Assembly: GCF_003050745.1 (NCBI RefSeq)
Contig: NZ_QAOF01000001.1
Location: 1 to 64,000 of the forward strand
DNA: 64,000 nucleotides
Direction: 5' to 3'
Source: Sphingomonas sp. PP-CE-3G-477
GTDB taxonomy: Bacteria > Pseudomonadota > Alphaproteobacteria > Sphingomonadales > Sphingomonadaceae
In this document: piece after piece, positions 54,878-63,124 of the stretch
How the letters are laid out: each line of letters starts with the position of its first letter
Numbering within the stretch: the stretch's first letter is position 1
Position numbers and translations under genes: made by a program
Notes under the pieces: generated by a model
The model's input: the letters and a program-made list of their open reading frames with translations, nothing else
Told to the model about the DNA's origin: nothing
Databases searched by the model: none

Positions 54878-55638
54878 GCGTCCAATTCCGTATCGCCAGC
54901 GTCGCCGCGACGCATCCGGGGCTGGTCCGCCGGGTCAACGAGGATCGCCATGCCGAGCGGACCGCGGATGGTCTCTGGGTCGTTGCGGACGGCATGGGCG
55001 GGCATGCGTTCGGCGACTGGGCCGCGCATGCGGTGGTCCAGGCGATCGAGAGCGTCGACATACCGCTGGCGTTCGATGCCGCCGTGCAGGCCGTCGCCGA
55101 TGGCGTCCACAGCGCCAACCGTCGGATCTGGGCGGAGTCGCAGCGGCGCGGCCAGCAGATGGGGTCCACCGTCGTTGTACTGCTGGTCCACGGCGATCGT
55201 TTCGCGGCATTGTGGGTAGGGGACAGCCGCATATATCTGCGACGCGCCGACATGCTGGTTCCGCTCACCCGCGACCACAGCCAGGTGCAGGAGATGGTGG
55301 ACCGCGGCCTTCTCTCGCCCGAGGAGGCCGAGGACCATCCGCGCGGACATGTTCTGGCGCGTGCGGTGGGAGTCGGCGCGCGCATCGCCGTCGACGTCGT
55401 TACCGATGGCGTCGAACCGGGTGATCGGTACCTGTTGTGCAGCGACGGTCTTTCCGGGCAGGTCGCCGACCCGGAGCTGAGTGCGATGCTCGGGCTCCCC
55501 GATCAGTCGGAGGCGATCGAAGCACTCGTGGCGCGCGTGCTCGACCGTGGCGCACCGGACAACGTGACTGCAATCCTCGTAGGCATCCAGGAAGCGACGC
55601 GGCTCGACTTCGCCGATGCCGGCCGGACACGGACATGA
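54874..55638 (+). CDS. pppA: PP2C-type protein phosphatase PppA
   Basis: The 254-residue cytoplasmic PP2C/PPM phosphatase has all metal-binding motifs: RRVNEDRHAERT, VVADGMGGHAFGDWAA, LWVGDSRIYLRRADM, RDHSQVQEMVDRGLL, LLCSDGLSGQVAD and GAPDNVTAILV. It would remove phosphate from the TagH FHA ligand and antagonise PpkA. Start and stop both overlap neighbours by four bases, giving a tightly coupled tagF-pppA-ppkA block. Confidence 0.93.
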   Translation: MSVQFRIASVAATHPGLVRRVNEDRHAERTADGLWVVADGMGGHAFGDWAAHAVVQAIESVDIPLAFDAAVQAVADGVHSANRRIWAESQRRGQQMGSTVVVLLVHGDRFAALWVGDSRIYLRRADMLVPLTRDHSQVQEMVDRGLLSPEEAEDHPRGHVLARAVGVGARIAVDVVTDGVEPGDRYLLCSDGLSGQVADPELSAMLGLPDQSEAIEALVARVLDRGAPDNVTAILVGIQEATRLDFADAGRTRT

Positions 55639-57455
55639 CCGGGGACGACCAGGACCGCACCGTGTTCGATCCTGACCGCACGGTTTTCGATCCCGCAGGG
55701 ATCGGAGCAGATCAGGGAGCGGGCGGCGCGACTTCGCGGCCACCTGCAGGAGGCACCGCGATCAAGGTCGGCGACATCCTCAATCACATGTTCGCGGTCA
55801 CCGGGTTCCTGGCGCGCGGGGGGATGGGGGAGGTGTTCGTCGGTGCCAACGTAATCACCGACGAACGCGTCGCGATCAAGGTGATGCTGCCTGCTCTCGC
55901 CGCCGATCCCAATGTCATCACGCTGTTTCGGCGCGAGGCGAAGACACTGACGCGGCTGCATCATGAGGCAGTGGTGCAGTATCGCGTGCTGGCGCAGGAG
56001 CCTGAACTCGGCGTCCTCTACATCGTCACCGAATACATCGAAGGAACCGGACTCTCGGACGTCCTTGCGACGCTTCGACCTTCGCCCGAAGACCTGGGCG
56101 CGCTCTTGCGGCGGCTCGCGTCGGGACTGGCGGCGGCACATGCGCTCGACGCGATCCACCGCGACGTCTCTCCCGACAACGTGCTGCTCCCGGGCGGACG
56201 ACTCGGGGGGGCGAAGCTGATCGACTTCGGCATCGCGAAGGATCTCGATCCCGGCACGGCGACCGTCATCGGCGACGGCTTCGCGGGCAAGCTCGGATAT
56301 GTCGCGCCGGAACAGCTGGGCGACTTCGGACGGACGCTGGGGCCTTGGACCGACGTCTACAGCCTGGGTCTGGTGATCCTCGCGGTCGCGCGCGGCAGCG
56401 ACCTCGGGCTCGGCGGAACGCTGGTCGATGCGGTCGACAAGCGCCGCGCGGGGCTTGATCTGGCTGCGGTCCCGATGCCGCTGCGTTCGGTCGTCGCGGG
56501 GATGGTACGTCCCGACCCCGCCGACCGCCTGAGGTCGATGGGCGCCGTGCTCGCTGCGCTCGACGGCGCGGAAGTGCCCGGCGCCGCGGCCACTAGCAGC
56601 CTGCCGCGCTGGTGGCCTGCCGCCGCCGCGCTCGTGCTGATGCTGCTGGTCGCGGTGGGCTGGTTCGCGATGCGCAGCGATGCACCGACCGAACGGACGC
56701 CATCCATCGCAGTCGCCGCCGATCCGGTCGCACGTGCGCGCGATGCCATCGATGCTGCATTGCCATCGGTCAGCTGCACCTGGTTGCGGATCGTCTCCGT
56801 CAGCCCGAGCGCCGGGGGCCCGCGCGTCGCGCTCACGGGTGTCGCGGGCAACCCGACCCAGGCGCAGACCGAGATCGTCCGCACGCTGCAGGCGCAGGGA
56901 CTCACCGCCAGCGCGATCGATTTTGCAGAGGTGTCGCCGATCACGCAGTCGGGCTGCGCCGCGCTCGATGCGTTTCGTCAGATCCGGACGACCGGGCGCA
57001 ACCGCCTGTCGGTGCCGCAACGGCGCTTTGAGATGCGCACGCAGACGGCAGGTACCGCGTATGAAGGCAAGGTCGCGGCGAGTGCGGTCATCGGCATCGC
57101 GATCGGTGATCCGTCGTTGGACTTCGCTCTTGTCGGCTTGGAACCGTCCGGCGCGATCGACATGCTGATACCGAGCCGGGCCGCCTTCGCCGAGCAGGTG
57201 CGCAGGTCGCGCGATGGCTTGCCGATCACGGATCTGGGGGGCGACCGGTATCGGATGCAGCTCGATCTGGATCATGAAGGCTGGTCCGGCCTGCTGCTCG
57301 TCACGGGCAAGGGACCGTTCGACGCCAAGGTGATCGCACCGCCACTCGGCCAGCGCGACGCCGCCTGGCGCACGACGCTCGTCCAGCGTGCGGCCGAGCA
57401 CGGGTGGCAGGCGGACATGATCTGGTTCCGTTCGGTCGACGACGAGAAGGATTGA
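55635..57455 (+). CDS. ppkA: Membrane Ser/Thr protein kinase PpkA
   Basis: The 606-residue protein has a short N terminus with two DRTVFDP repeats, possible phosphothreonine targets for the TagH FHA domain. The Hanks-type kinase domain (about 45-310) shows LARGGMGEVFVG, VAIKVM, the catalytic loop IHRDVSPDNVLLP, LIDFGIAKD and APEQLGDFG. One membrane helix follows (about 325-345; ALVLMLLVAVGWFAM) and then a periplasmic domain with a DUF4384-like part (about 470-606; DMLIPSRAAF, GKGPFDAKVI). It senses an unknown periplasmic cue and triggers T6SS assembly. It ends the right T6SS operon. Confidence 0.92.
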   Translation: MTGDDQDRTVFDPDRTVFDPAGIGADQGAGGATSRPPAGGTAIKVGDILNHMFAVTGFLARGGMGEVFVGANVITDERVAIKVMLPALAADPNVITLFRREAKTLTRLHHEAVVQYRVLAQEPELGVLYIVTEYIEGTGLSDVLATLRPSPEDLGALLRRLASGLAAAHALDAIHRDVSPDNVLLPGGRLGGAKLIDFGIAKDLDPGTATVIGDGFAGKLGYVAPEQLGDFGRTLGPWTDVYSLGLVILAVARGSDLGLGGTLVDAVDKRRAGLDLAAVPMPLRSVVAGMVRPDPADRLRSMGAVLAALDGAEVPGAAATSSLPRWWPAAAALVLMLLVAVGWFAMRSDAPTERTPSIAVAADPVARARDAIDAALPSVSCTWLRIVSVSPSAGGPRVALTGVAGNPTQAQTEIVRTLQAQGLTASAIDFAEVSPITQSGCAALDAFRQIRTTGRNRLSVPQRRFEMRTQTAGTAYEGKVAASAVIGIAIGDPSLDFALVGLEPSGAIDMLIPSRAAFAEQVRRSRDGLPITDLGGDRYRMQLDLDHEGWSGLLLVTGKGPFDAKVIAPPLGQRDAAWRTTLVQRAAEHGWQADMIWFRSVDDEKD

Positions 57456-57794
57456 AGAAGCTCGGCCGCGTCCCGTCCGCCGCGACGTGGTGTCGACGGC
57501 ACGACCCTTGCCCCTTCCGTTTTGTATCCTGGACCGAGCGTCACCCCGCTCACCCCACCCGGCTCGAGATGCCGCGAACCGCCTCGTGGGCGATGAGGAA
57601 TCCCGACGTGGTCATCTCGACGACGGGCCACACGGCGCCCGCTGGCATCGCCGCGGACACCGCCCCGTTTCGAGCCGGCGGCTCCTGAGCCAGGGATCGA
57701 AATGCACCGTCGCCAAGCCGGGCAAACGGTTGAAATCGAATTTGAAAAGAGGTTAGAACCGCGGTCGTGAAGACGAGCATGTCAGGAGTTGGTC
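57456..57794. other. Intergenic stretch without a recognised gene
   Basis: The 339 bases after ppkA contain only short overlapping ORFs without motifs. The last part (about 57720-57790) is AT-richer and ends with AGGAG at 57784-57788, serving the next gene; a promoter for the calpain-like pair is likely here. Confidence 0.45.
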
Positions 57795-58610
57795 GTGCCT
57801 ATAACCGATAAGGACCTCTACGGTCCACGAGGTCCCAGGCCTGACGACATCGATCAGGACTATATCGGCGATTGTTATCTGGTGGCGACTTTGTCCGCGG
57901 TGGCACTGCGTCACCCTATGCTCATCAAGAATCTAATCCACTACGACCGCATCTCGCAACGGTTCGTCGTCGGCCTGTATGACGTGAAGGGGAAGAAACG
58001 GCACGTCCAGGTCACTCAGCTCGAGCTGGAAGACAACATGATTCGGAACGGCGGCAGCAGAATGGATAATACGATGGAGAGGAAGATCGTGTGGCCGGCC
58101 GTCTTCGAAACCGCGTATGCGAAACTATACGACTCCAAGCCTCTCGATGGCCTCGATCAGGGCTACGTCAAGATAGACGGAGGGGGGTGGCCGAAGGATG
58201 CGATGATGGCGGTGACCGGGAGTTTCGGGACCGAGTTGAGGTTTCAACTCCTTCCTCGCATCACCCGCCAGCAGTCGATCAACCTTCTGGGCAGCCGGGT
58301 CGCCAGGGCGCTGGTGCGTCATCGCACCATCACGCTCTGGTCGGTGCCCGAATACGATGGCAGATCCCAGATCCAGAAAAAGAACAACGCTCCCTTCCCG
58401 CAGGACGGGCTGGCCGACAACCATGTGTATACGGTCATCTCGATGACGCGAACCGCTTCCAGGACGTGGATGGTGGGATTGCGTAACCCTTGGAATGACA
58501 ACATGGGTGTCAATGAAGGCCGGGACTCCAAGTCCGCCTTCATCTCCGTCGACCTTAACACGCTGGTAAATACGGGCGGTCTTAATTCTTTCAGAGTAAG
58601 CGTATATTGA
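57795..58610 (+). CDS. Calpain-like (C2) cysteine protease, putative T6SS effector
   Basis: The 271-residue protein has no signal peptide. It shows the papain/calpain catalytic triad in order: Cys27 in DIDQDYIGDCYLVATLSAVA, His210 in DNHVYTVISM and Asn231 in LRNPWNDN. Around them lie typical calpain elements (IVWPAVFETAYAKLY and a Gly-rich loop). The domain makes up the whole protein, with no C2 or EF-hand part. Calpain-like domains are known among polymorphic toxins. GTG 57795 is preferred over TTG 57789 because AGGAG then has a six-base spacer. It follows ppkA and precedes a small exported protein, which suggests an effector-immunity pair; the delivery route is inferred. Confidence 0.75.
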   Translation: MPITDKDLYGPRGPRPDDIDQDYIGDCYLVATLSAVALRHPMLIKNLIHYDRISQRFVVGLYDVKGKKRHVQVTQLELEDNMIRNGGSRMDNTMERKIVWPAVFETAYAKLYDSKPLDGLDQGYVKIDGGGWPKDAMMAVTGSFGTELRFQLLPRITRQQSINLLGSRVARALVRHRTITLWSVPEYDGRSQIQKKNNAPFPQDGLADNHVYTVISMTRTASRTWMVGLRNPWNDNMGVNEGRDSKSAFISVDLNTLVNTGGLNSFRVSVY

Positions 58611-58644
58611 TGAAGCTGTACGAGCTGTAGCGACGGGGCTTTTC

Positions 58645-59100
58645 ATGCTGAGAATACTATCCTTTCTTTTATTACCTCTGTCTGCGGTGGGTGGCATGGT
58701 GGACGTTCAGCAGCCACGGTCGCTCGATGAACTCGTAGGCACCGGTCTCGTCAAGCAGGTTCCGAGATCCGTTCACGATATCGACGAAGTCGCCCTGGAT
58801 ACGCAGGTTGCGAAGACCTTTCACGGCAAGTATGAGATTGGGTCTTCACGTTACTTCATCGCTTCCACAGACGTGTCCTGGGCCGCGATTTCCAAGAACG
58901 TGCAGAACCACATGCTTGAAAGTTCGATAGGGCGGGCCCACTACGATAACGAGAAGCCGGGCATCGTACTGATCGACTACTACCCTCAACCGCACGGTGC
59001 ATTCGTACTGGCGATGAACAAGGAATCTCGTCGTCGAGGCCAGAGACTGGCGGGATATTTCGTTCTGAAGCCGAAGGGTGCAGTTCAACACTCGAGATAG
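58645..59100 (+). CDS. Small exported protein, candidate immunity partner of the calpain-like protease
   Basis: The 151-residue protein starts MLRILSFLLLPLSAVGG, a Sec-type signal peptide with no lipobox Cys. The mature part (SLDELVGTGLVKQVPRSVHD, SSRYFIASTDVSWAAISKNV, PGIVLIDYYPQPHGAFVLAM) has no known family that I recognise. It starts 34 bases after the protease stop on the same strand. A periplasmic partner would imply that the calpain-like enzyme acts in, or passes through, the recipient periplasm. Confidence 0.55.
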   Translation: MLRILSFLLLPLSAVGGMVDVQQPRSLDELVGTGLVKQVPRSVHDIDEVALDTQVAKTFHGKYEIGSSRYFIASTDVSWAAISKNVQNHMLESSIGRAHYDNEKPGIVLIDYYPQPHGAFVLAMNKESRRRGQRLAGYFVLKPKGAVQHSR

Positions 59101-60067
59101 GCGTGTCTGGCGTCGACCGTCCAACGAACTGCGATGACCGGATCGCGCGGCGCGGATGCAGGGGTGCCTGACGCATCTGGAAGCGGGACTCCGAGTTGCC
59201 GGGATACAGGCGATCTACTCTCAGCCCGTGGACTGTTCGCCGTGCAGGGTCGTGGCCGGTGCGCTCGGACTCACTGGGCAGCCGAGTGCGGAGCCCACTG
59301 GCGAAGCCTGGATCCAGTTCCGCATGCAACGGGTGCTGGTGAGCACGAGCTGACCGTCGGCCGCGTTGGTGCGGGTGGTGTTCGTCGACCGGCAGCGACG
59401 TGTGGCGGCCGATTGCTTCGACCGCCGCGTTTTTGCTTTCGTGAAGGTTGAGGGTCGAGGGGCCTCGGTCCGGTCTTCAGATTCTCGACCGGGATGGGGC
59501 CAGGACGTTGGCGATGCCCGCGCCGTAGGCATGACGATCGTCCGCGTAGCGAGCATGCCGACAACGACCTCGCGGGTTCTCCGATGGCGATTAGCGGTCG
59601 GCGAGGCCAAGCGTGGACGACGGCGGCGCAGGGGCCGCTCGAGGGCGAGCGAGTGATCAGCCTCGTCGTCGCCTGCGATAGCGCGCTCGCAGGCTCCTCG
59701 TCGCGGTCGGCGCCGAGGTCATGGCTCGGTCGGTTCGTCGCCCGACCGGTCACCAGCGAGGATCGGCCCTCCCGACGCTTCGTCACCGCGCGTTTATCCG
59801 TCGACTACCTATGAAATGTAGAACCCCGGCAAGGCGGTTCGATTGCATCAGGTTGTTCTGCGACTCGAACACGAGCATGTCAGGAACGAAATGCCGTCGC
59901 CCGTCGCGTTCGAACGGCAGCAGGTTCCGATGTCTCAATACGTCTGCGTGACTAAAGGCTGTTCATCGAGCATCGTCTCATCGAGCTATGTGATTCTGCA
60001 CCTGAGCCGGGTAGACTTCACCCGAGTTGTCGTGCGATATCGGATAGACGCAATTAGGAGGGTTTGC
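59101..60067. other. 967-bp region without a recognised gene
   Basis: ORFs occur in several frames on both strands (for example 59221-59610 and 59271-59786 minus, 59494-59814 plus), but none has a ribosome-binding site or recognisable motif and they overlap each other, as expected in non-coding GC-rich DNA. It may be gene-decay remains. The last 60 bases before 60068 are AT-richer and likely contain the promoter and AGGAGG ribosome-binding site of the next gene. Confidence 0.45.
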
Positions 60068-60943
60068 ATGCGACATGCGACCGAAGTGCGACTGGGCGGA
60101 TCAGTGGGTAAGGGCGGGCTAAACTGCTGGACCGACGTGGCCTCAGTGCAGCAGTTGTTGAACGAGCATCTGCCCTCCGGAGGTAAGCCACTCGAGATAG
60201 ACGGCGACGCCGGCCCGCTTACCATCGATCTTATCGCCCGATGGCAGCGCCAGCACGGCATGATGCGCAATCCCGACGGCCGGGTGGATCCGGGCGGCCC
60301 GACGTTGCGCGCCCTCAACCTCAGCCAACCGCTCCGCTCCATTCCACGTGCGGCCGTTCACCGGACGTCGCGATCCAGCACGGCGCGCGCCGTGACGCCG
60401 GCTCCTCGTCCAGTTGCCCCGGCGGCCCAACGCCCTGCCGCCGCCCGCAGCCGGCTCCCGACGCCTGCCGTTCCCACGGTCGCCGATCGGGAGGCGCGCG
60501 GGCGTACGCCGCCCGCCGCCGTCGTTCAGGCTGCTCAGGTGTCGCAGCGGCAATGGGGCATTCCGGCTTCGGTCACGTTGGCCCAATGGGCGTTGGAAAG
60601 TGCATGGGGCAGTCGCATGCCGCCAGGCAGCAACAACCCTTTCGGCATCAAGGCACGACGGGGCGACCCCTCCGTCAGCACCGGCACGGACGAGGTGATC
60701 AACGGCCGTCGCATCCGCATCCGTGCCGGCTTTCGTGCCTTCGCATCGATCGCCGACGCGTTCGATCATCACGGGCGGCTGCTTGCGACCGGGCGACCCT
60801 ATCGAAATGCGCGCGGTGCCTTGCCCGATCCGGATGCGTTCGCCGATGCGTTGACGGGCGTCTATGCGACCGACCCGTCCTATGGGCGCAAGCTGAGGTC
60901 GCTGATGGGCGCGAACAACTTCTATCGCTTCAACGCGAACTGA
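60068..60943 (+). CDS. Peptidoglycan-binding GH73 glucosaminidase, putative T6SS effector
   Basis: The 291-residue protein has no signal peptide. The N-terminal PG-binding domain (about 18-82; VASVQQLLNEHLPSGG, LEIDGDAGPLTIDLIARWQR, PDGRVDPGGPTLRALN) resembles that of the muramidase encoded at 24528. A Pro/Ala/Arg linker leads to a C-terminal GH73 domain (about 150-291) with IPASVTLAQWALESAWG (catalytic Glu177), NNPFGIKA, and YRNARGALPDPDAFADALTG, close to the FlgJ-type N-acetylglucosaminidase fold. AGGAGG at 60056-60061 fixes the start and rejects longer versions. A convergent gene for an exported protein follows. Lack of a Sec signal and the T6SS context argue for effector delivery. Confidence 0.8.
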   Translation: MRHATEVRLGGSVGKGGLNCWTDVASVQQLLNEHLPSGGKPLEIDGDAGPLTIDLIARWQRQHGMMRNPDGRVDPGGPTLRALNLSQPLRSIPRAAVHRTSRSSTARAVTPAPRPVAPAAQRPAAARSRLPTPAVPTVADREARGRTPPAAVVQAAQVSQRQWGIPASVTLAQWALESAWGSRMPPGSNNPFGIKARRGDPSVSTGTDEVINGRRIRIRAGFRAFASIADAFDHHGRLLATGRPYRNARGALPDPDAFADALTGVYATDPSYGRKLRSLMGANNFYRFNAN

Positions 60944-60974
60944 AGTGAACGTGGCCCGACTGGGGCTCAGTTCA
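60944..60974. terminator. Possible bidirectional terminator between convergent genes
   Basis: GTGAAC (60944-60949) pairs with GTTCAC (60969-60974) and an inner GCCC pairs with GGGC, giving a hairpin between two converging genes. It overlaps the stop of the minus-strand gene and has no clear U-tract, so the call is tentative. Confidence 0.35.
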
Positions 60975-61482
60975 CGCCGAAACAGCGTGAGAGTCGCGAC
61001 GTCACGGGTGTCCAGGTGCTCCCGGCGTTCGCCGGATAGTGCAGTTCCATAGTGCTGAAGGCATCCCGGGCGAACACCGACTTCAGATAGAAGATCTGGC
61101 CATTGCGTCGCCCCGACAGCACGTACCAGGTTGGCCGTACGACGGAGTAGGTCACCTCGCCTCCGTTGCCCAAGCGTTCGCGATCCGCCGCCGCGCTCGA
61201 CGCCACGGTGTCTCCCAGCGCGTTGTTGCTACCCCAGACACTGAGTACCGCACCCCCAGCACCGGTGAAACGACGTCCGTCGCCATTGGGCGATACGGCG
61301 GCCGGCTTGAGCAGCGCGGCCGGATAGCACGCATGATAGCCAAAGCGCGCATTGACGTAGACGGGCCATTTCGAGTCAGCCGTCTGAGCGCCGGCAGAAT
61401 GCACCGGCAAGGCAGAAACACTCATCAGGGCAGCGGCTGAGGCCATCGCTGCCACACGAACTTTTGCCATCGCGAATCTCAT
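60967..61482 (-). CDS. Exported protein of unknown function, candidate immunity partner of the GH73 enzyme
   Basis: The 171-residue protein starts MRFAMAKVRVAAMASAAALM with a Sec signal peptide cleaved near HSAGAQ. The mature domain has VNARFGYHACYPAALLKPAA, NGDGRRFTGAGGAVLSVWGS, PTWYVLSGRRNGQIFYLKSV and a C-terminal SRLSRCFGVN; two Cys could form a disulphide. GGGAG six bases before ATG 61482 decides the start, and the longer frame to 61797 is rejected. Convergent placement to the glucosaminidase suggests a periplasmic immunity role, but it could also be a stand-alone periplasmic protein. Confidence 0.65.
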   Translation of the reverse strand: MRFAMAKVRVAAMASAAALMSVSALPVHSAGAQTADSKWPVYVNARFGYHACYPAALLKPAAVSPNGDGRRFTGAGGAVLSVWGSNNALGDTVASSAAADRERLGNGGEVTYSVVRPTWYVLSGRRNGQIFYLKSVFARDAFSTMELHYPANAGSTWTPVTSRLSRCFGVN

Positions 61483-62130
61483 ATCGATCTCCCTTGCCAC
61501 GGTCGTCTGACCCGTCGCGGTTGTACCGTTGCTGAAGGCCGGCTTACCTACGCTCGTCTTCTGCCTTCTCATCGCAGGACAGTGCAAGCGCCTGTGCCTT
61601 GGTCTTCCACATTCTACGGCGGTGCACCAGCGGCACGTTTCCCATGGAGCGCCCTCTACAGGTGCTGTGGTGCGATCTTTATTTCGAGCGGCAAAAGAAC
61701 GTGGGGACGGTTGTTGTCGGTACGCGCGGGCGAGGTCGACGCCGGTAGTGTCGATTGTGGGTGGAAGGGCAGCGTCGCGGGTGGCGTGGGTCATCACCAG
61801 TTCGGCATTCCTTTAGCTAATCCGCATCGAGTTCGCGTGGGTGATCGACCATCGCAGGGCGATCCAGGCGGATATTACCTTTACGTATCTGGACGAATCG
61901 ATCGTCGCAGATCTCTGCTGCGGCCGAAGGCACAGGTTCCAGCGGCCGCTCGTGATGCTCCGACAGGCGGGCGTAACCATGAGTGATGTACCCTACCGGA
62001 ACCCCGATCGCTCAAACGACGTGCAGCTAGATCAAGAATGAATCATGCCCCATTCGTCCCTGCAATCCCGGCGTTGCGTACAATGGAATGGTATGTTCTA
62101 CTATCCTGGCGGCTCTGATGGGAGGATGGT
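61483..62130. other. Intergenic stretch without a recognised gene
   Basis: This 648-base gap between divergent genes has only motif-free short ORFs. It should hold promoters for the minus-strand exported protein and the plus-strand HExxH gene. GGAGG at 62121-62125 is the ribosome-binding site of the latter. Confidence 0.45.
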
Positions 62131-62604
62131 TTGGCGAACAAATCACGCAAACTGACGCCTGGCGAACTGCGGGAAGCGAAAAGCGTTTTCGGACTATCAA
62201 TCGACTACGACAAAGTCATCGTCCACGAAGCTACCGCTTATTTCTTCCAGCCAAACGGGACGGCCATAACACCAAACGGAGAAATCTATTTTCCACCCGC
62301 GGACTATAAGTACAGCTTCGCCACAAACCGTAGTGATGCAGCTTGGCTCATTCATGAGCTCACTCATGTTTGGCAACATCAACGCGGGATGTGGGTCCGA
62401 TTGCGTGGAATGGCTAACCGAAATTACGACTACGGCGACTTGTCGAAATCGAAACTGGCTTTTCTATCTCAGGGCGTTGAAGTTCAAGCCTCGATCGTGG
62501 GCGATTACTACCGCATAAAGTACGGCTTAAAGCCAGTGCACGGAACCGGCGCGCTGAGCGATTATGAGCGCACTATTCCATTCATTTCGTCGAGGCGCGC
62601 ATGA
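62131..62604 (+). CDS. Second HExxH 'vgr-related' type protein; putative metallopeptidase effector
   Basis: The 157-residue protein begins, from TTG 62131 with GGAGG five bases upstream, MANKSRKLTPGELREAKSVF. It shares with the protein at 45248 the blocks LTPGEL..AKSVFG, TPNGEIYFPPADY, HELTH (75-79) in DAAWLIHELTHVWQHQRGMW, and FLSQGVEVQASIVGDYYRIK. The HExxH motif and a downstream Glu suit a zinc site. The gene is AT-richer than its surroundings and overlaps the next gene by four bases (ATGA), whose product is a small membrane protein, so this is again a possible effector-immunity pair. Function is inferred from context only. Confidence 0.7.
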   Translation: MANKSRKLTPGELREAKSVFGLSIDYDKVIVHEATAYFFQPNGTAITPNGEIYFPPADYKYSFATNRSDAAWLIHELTHVWQHQRGMWVRLRGMANRNYDYGDLSKSKLAFLSQGVEVQASIVGDYYRIKYGLKPVHGTGALSDYERTIPFISSRRA

Positions 62605-62846
62605 AAACAGTCATACTCACCTTGGTCGGCAGCATACTAAGTGCCGCTTACTGGTGGATTGCCTTCATAACGGTCTACGCGAATGCCCTGTTTGCAGGCG
62701 AGCGCGGGCCAGCTTGGACTCCGCCAGCCGATTCGCAAGCGATAAGTCACAGCATAACGGTCATCGTGATCGCGGTTGTCATCTACGCATTCTTGATCGC
62801 CGCTTGGTCCACGCTGAAGCGCCGGCTGTTCCGAGCGTTATCGTGA
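62601..62846 (+). CDS. Small two-helix membrane protein coupled to the HExxH gene
   Basis: The 81-residue protein has two hydrophobic helices (about 3-30, VILTLVGSILSAAYWWIAF; and 52-70, ITVIVIAVVIYAFLIAAW) separated by a polar loop of about 20 residues that would face the periplasm. No family is recognised. It starts within the stop of the HExxH gene (ATGA). Small inner-membrane proteins of this kind can be immunity proteins to effectors acting at the membrane or periplasm; this is a proposal from context. Confidence 0.6.
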   Translation: MKTVILTLVGSILSAAYWWIAFITVYANALFAGERGPAWTPPADSQAISHSITVIVIAVVIYAFLIAAWSTLKRRLFRALS

Positions 62847-63124
62847 GGCGACGGCGGAGACGCGCGCTCCCCACGTAGTCTCCAGAATCCTGTAGTTTGT
62901 CAGTCTAAACAGCCCCTACTTATTTAAATGCCTGAGCCATCAAGGCCTGCTGCCGTTCGAACTTGCCAAGGATGTCAAACTACATCTACATCTTGTATTC
63001 ATCGTCGCGCCGGACAGTGATGGCGCACCGCCGCGTTGCAGTCCTTCGCGAACCGCTACACCGGTCATCTCTTGCGTCCCGCATCGAAGCCTTGCGCAGC
63101 GTTTGTACTATGACGCGATTCTCC

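Noticed and set aside
59221..59786. Minus-strand ORFs considered as a transposase remnant
   Set aside because: No DDE or other transposase motif could be matched in any frame.
59843..60067. 75-residue N-terminal extension of the GH73 protein
   Set aside because: Unconserved, AT-richer and followed by a perfect AGGAGG ahead of ATG 60068.
61483..61797. N-terminal extension of the exported protein at 60967-61482
   Set aside because: It would hide the signal peptide; ATG 61482 has GGGAG at correct spacing.
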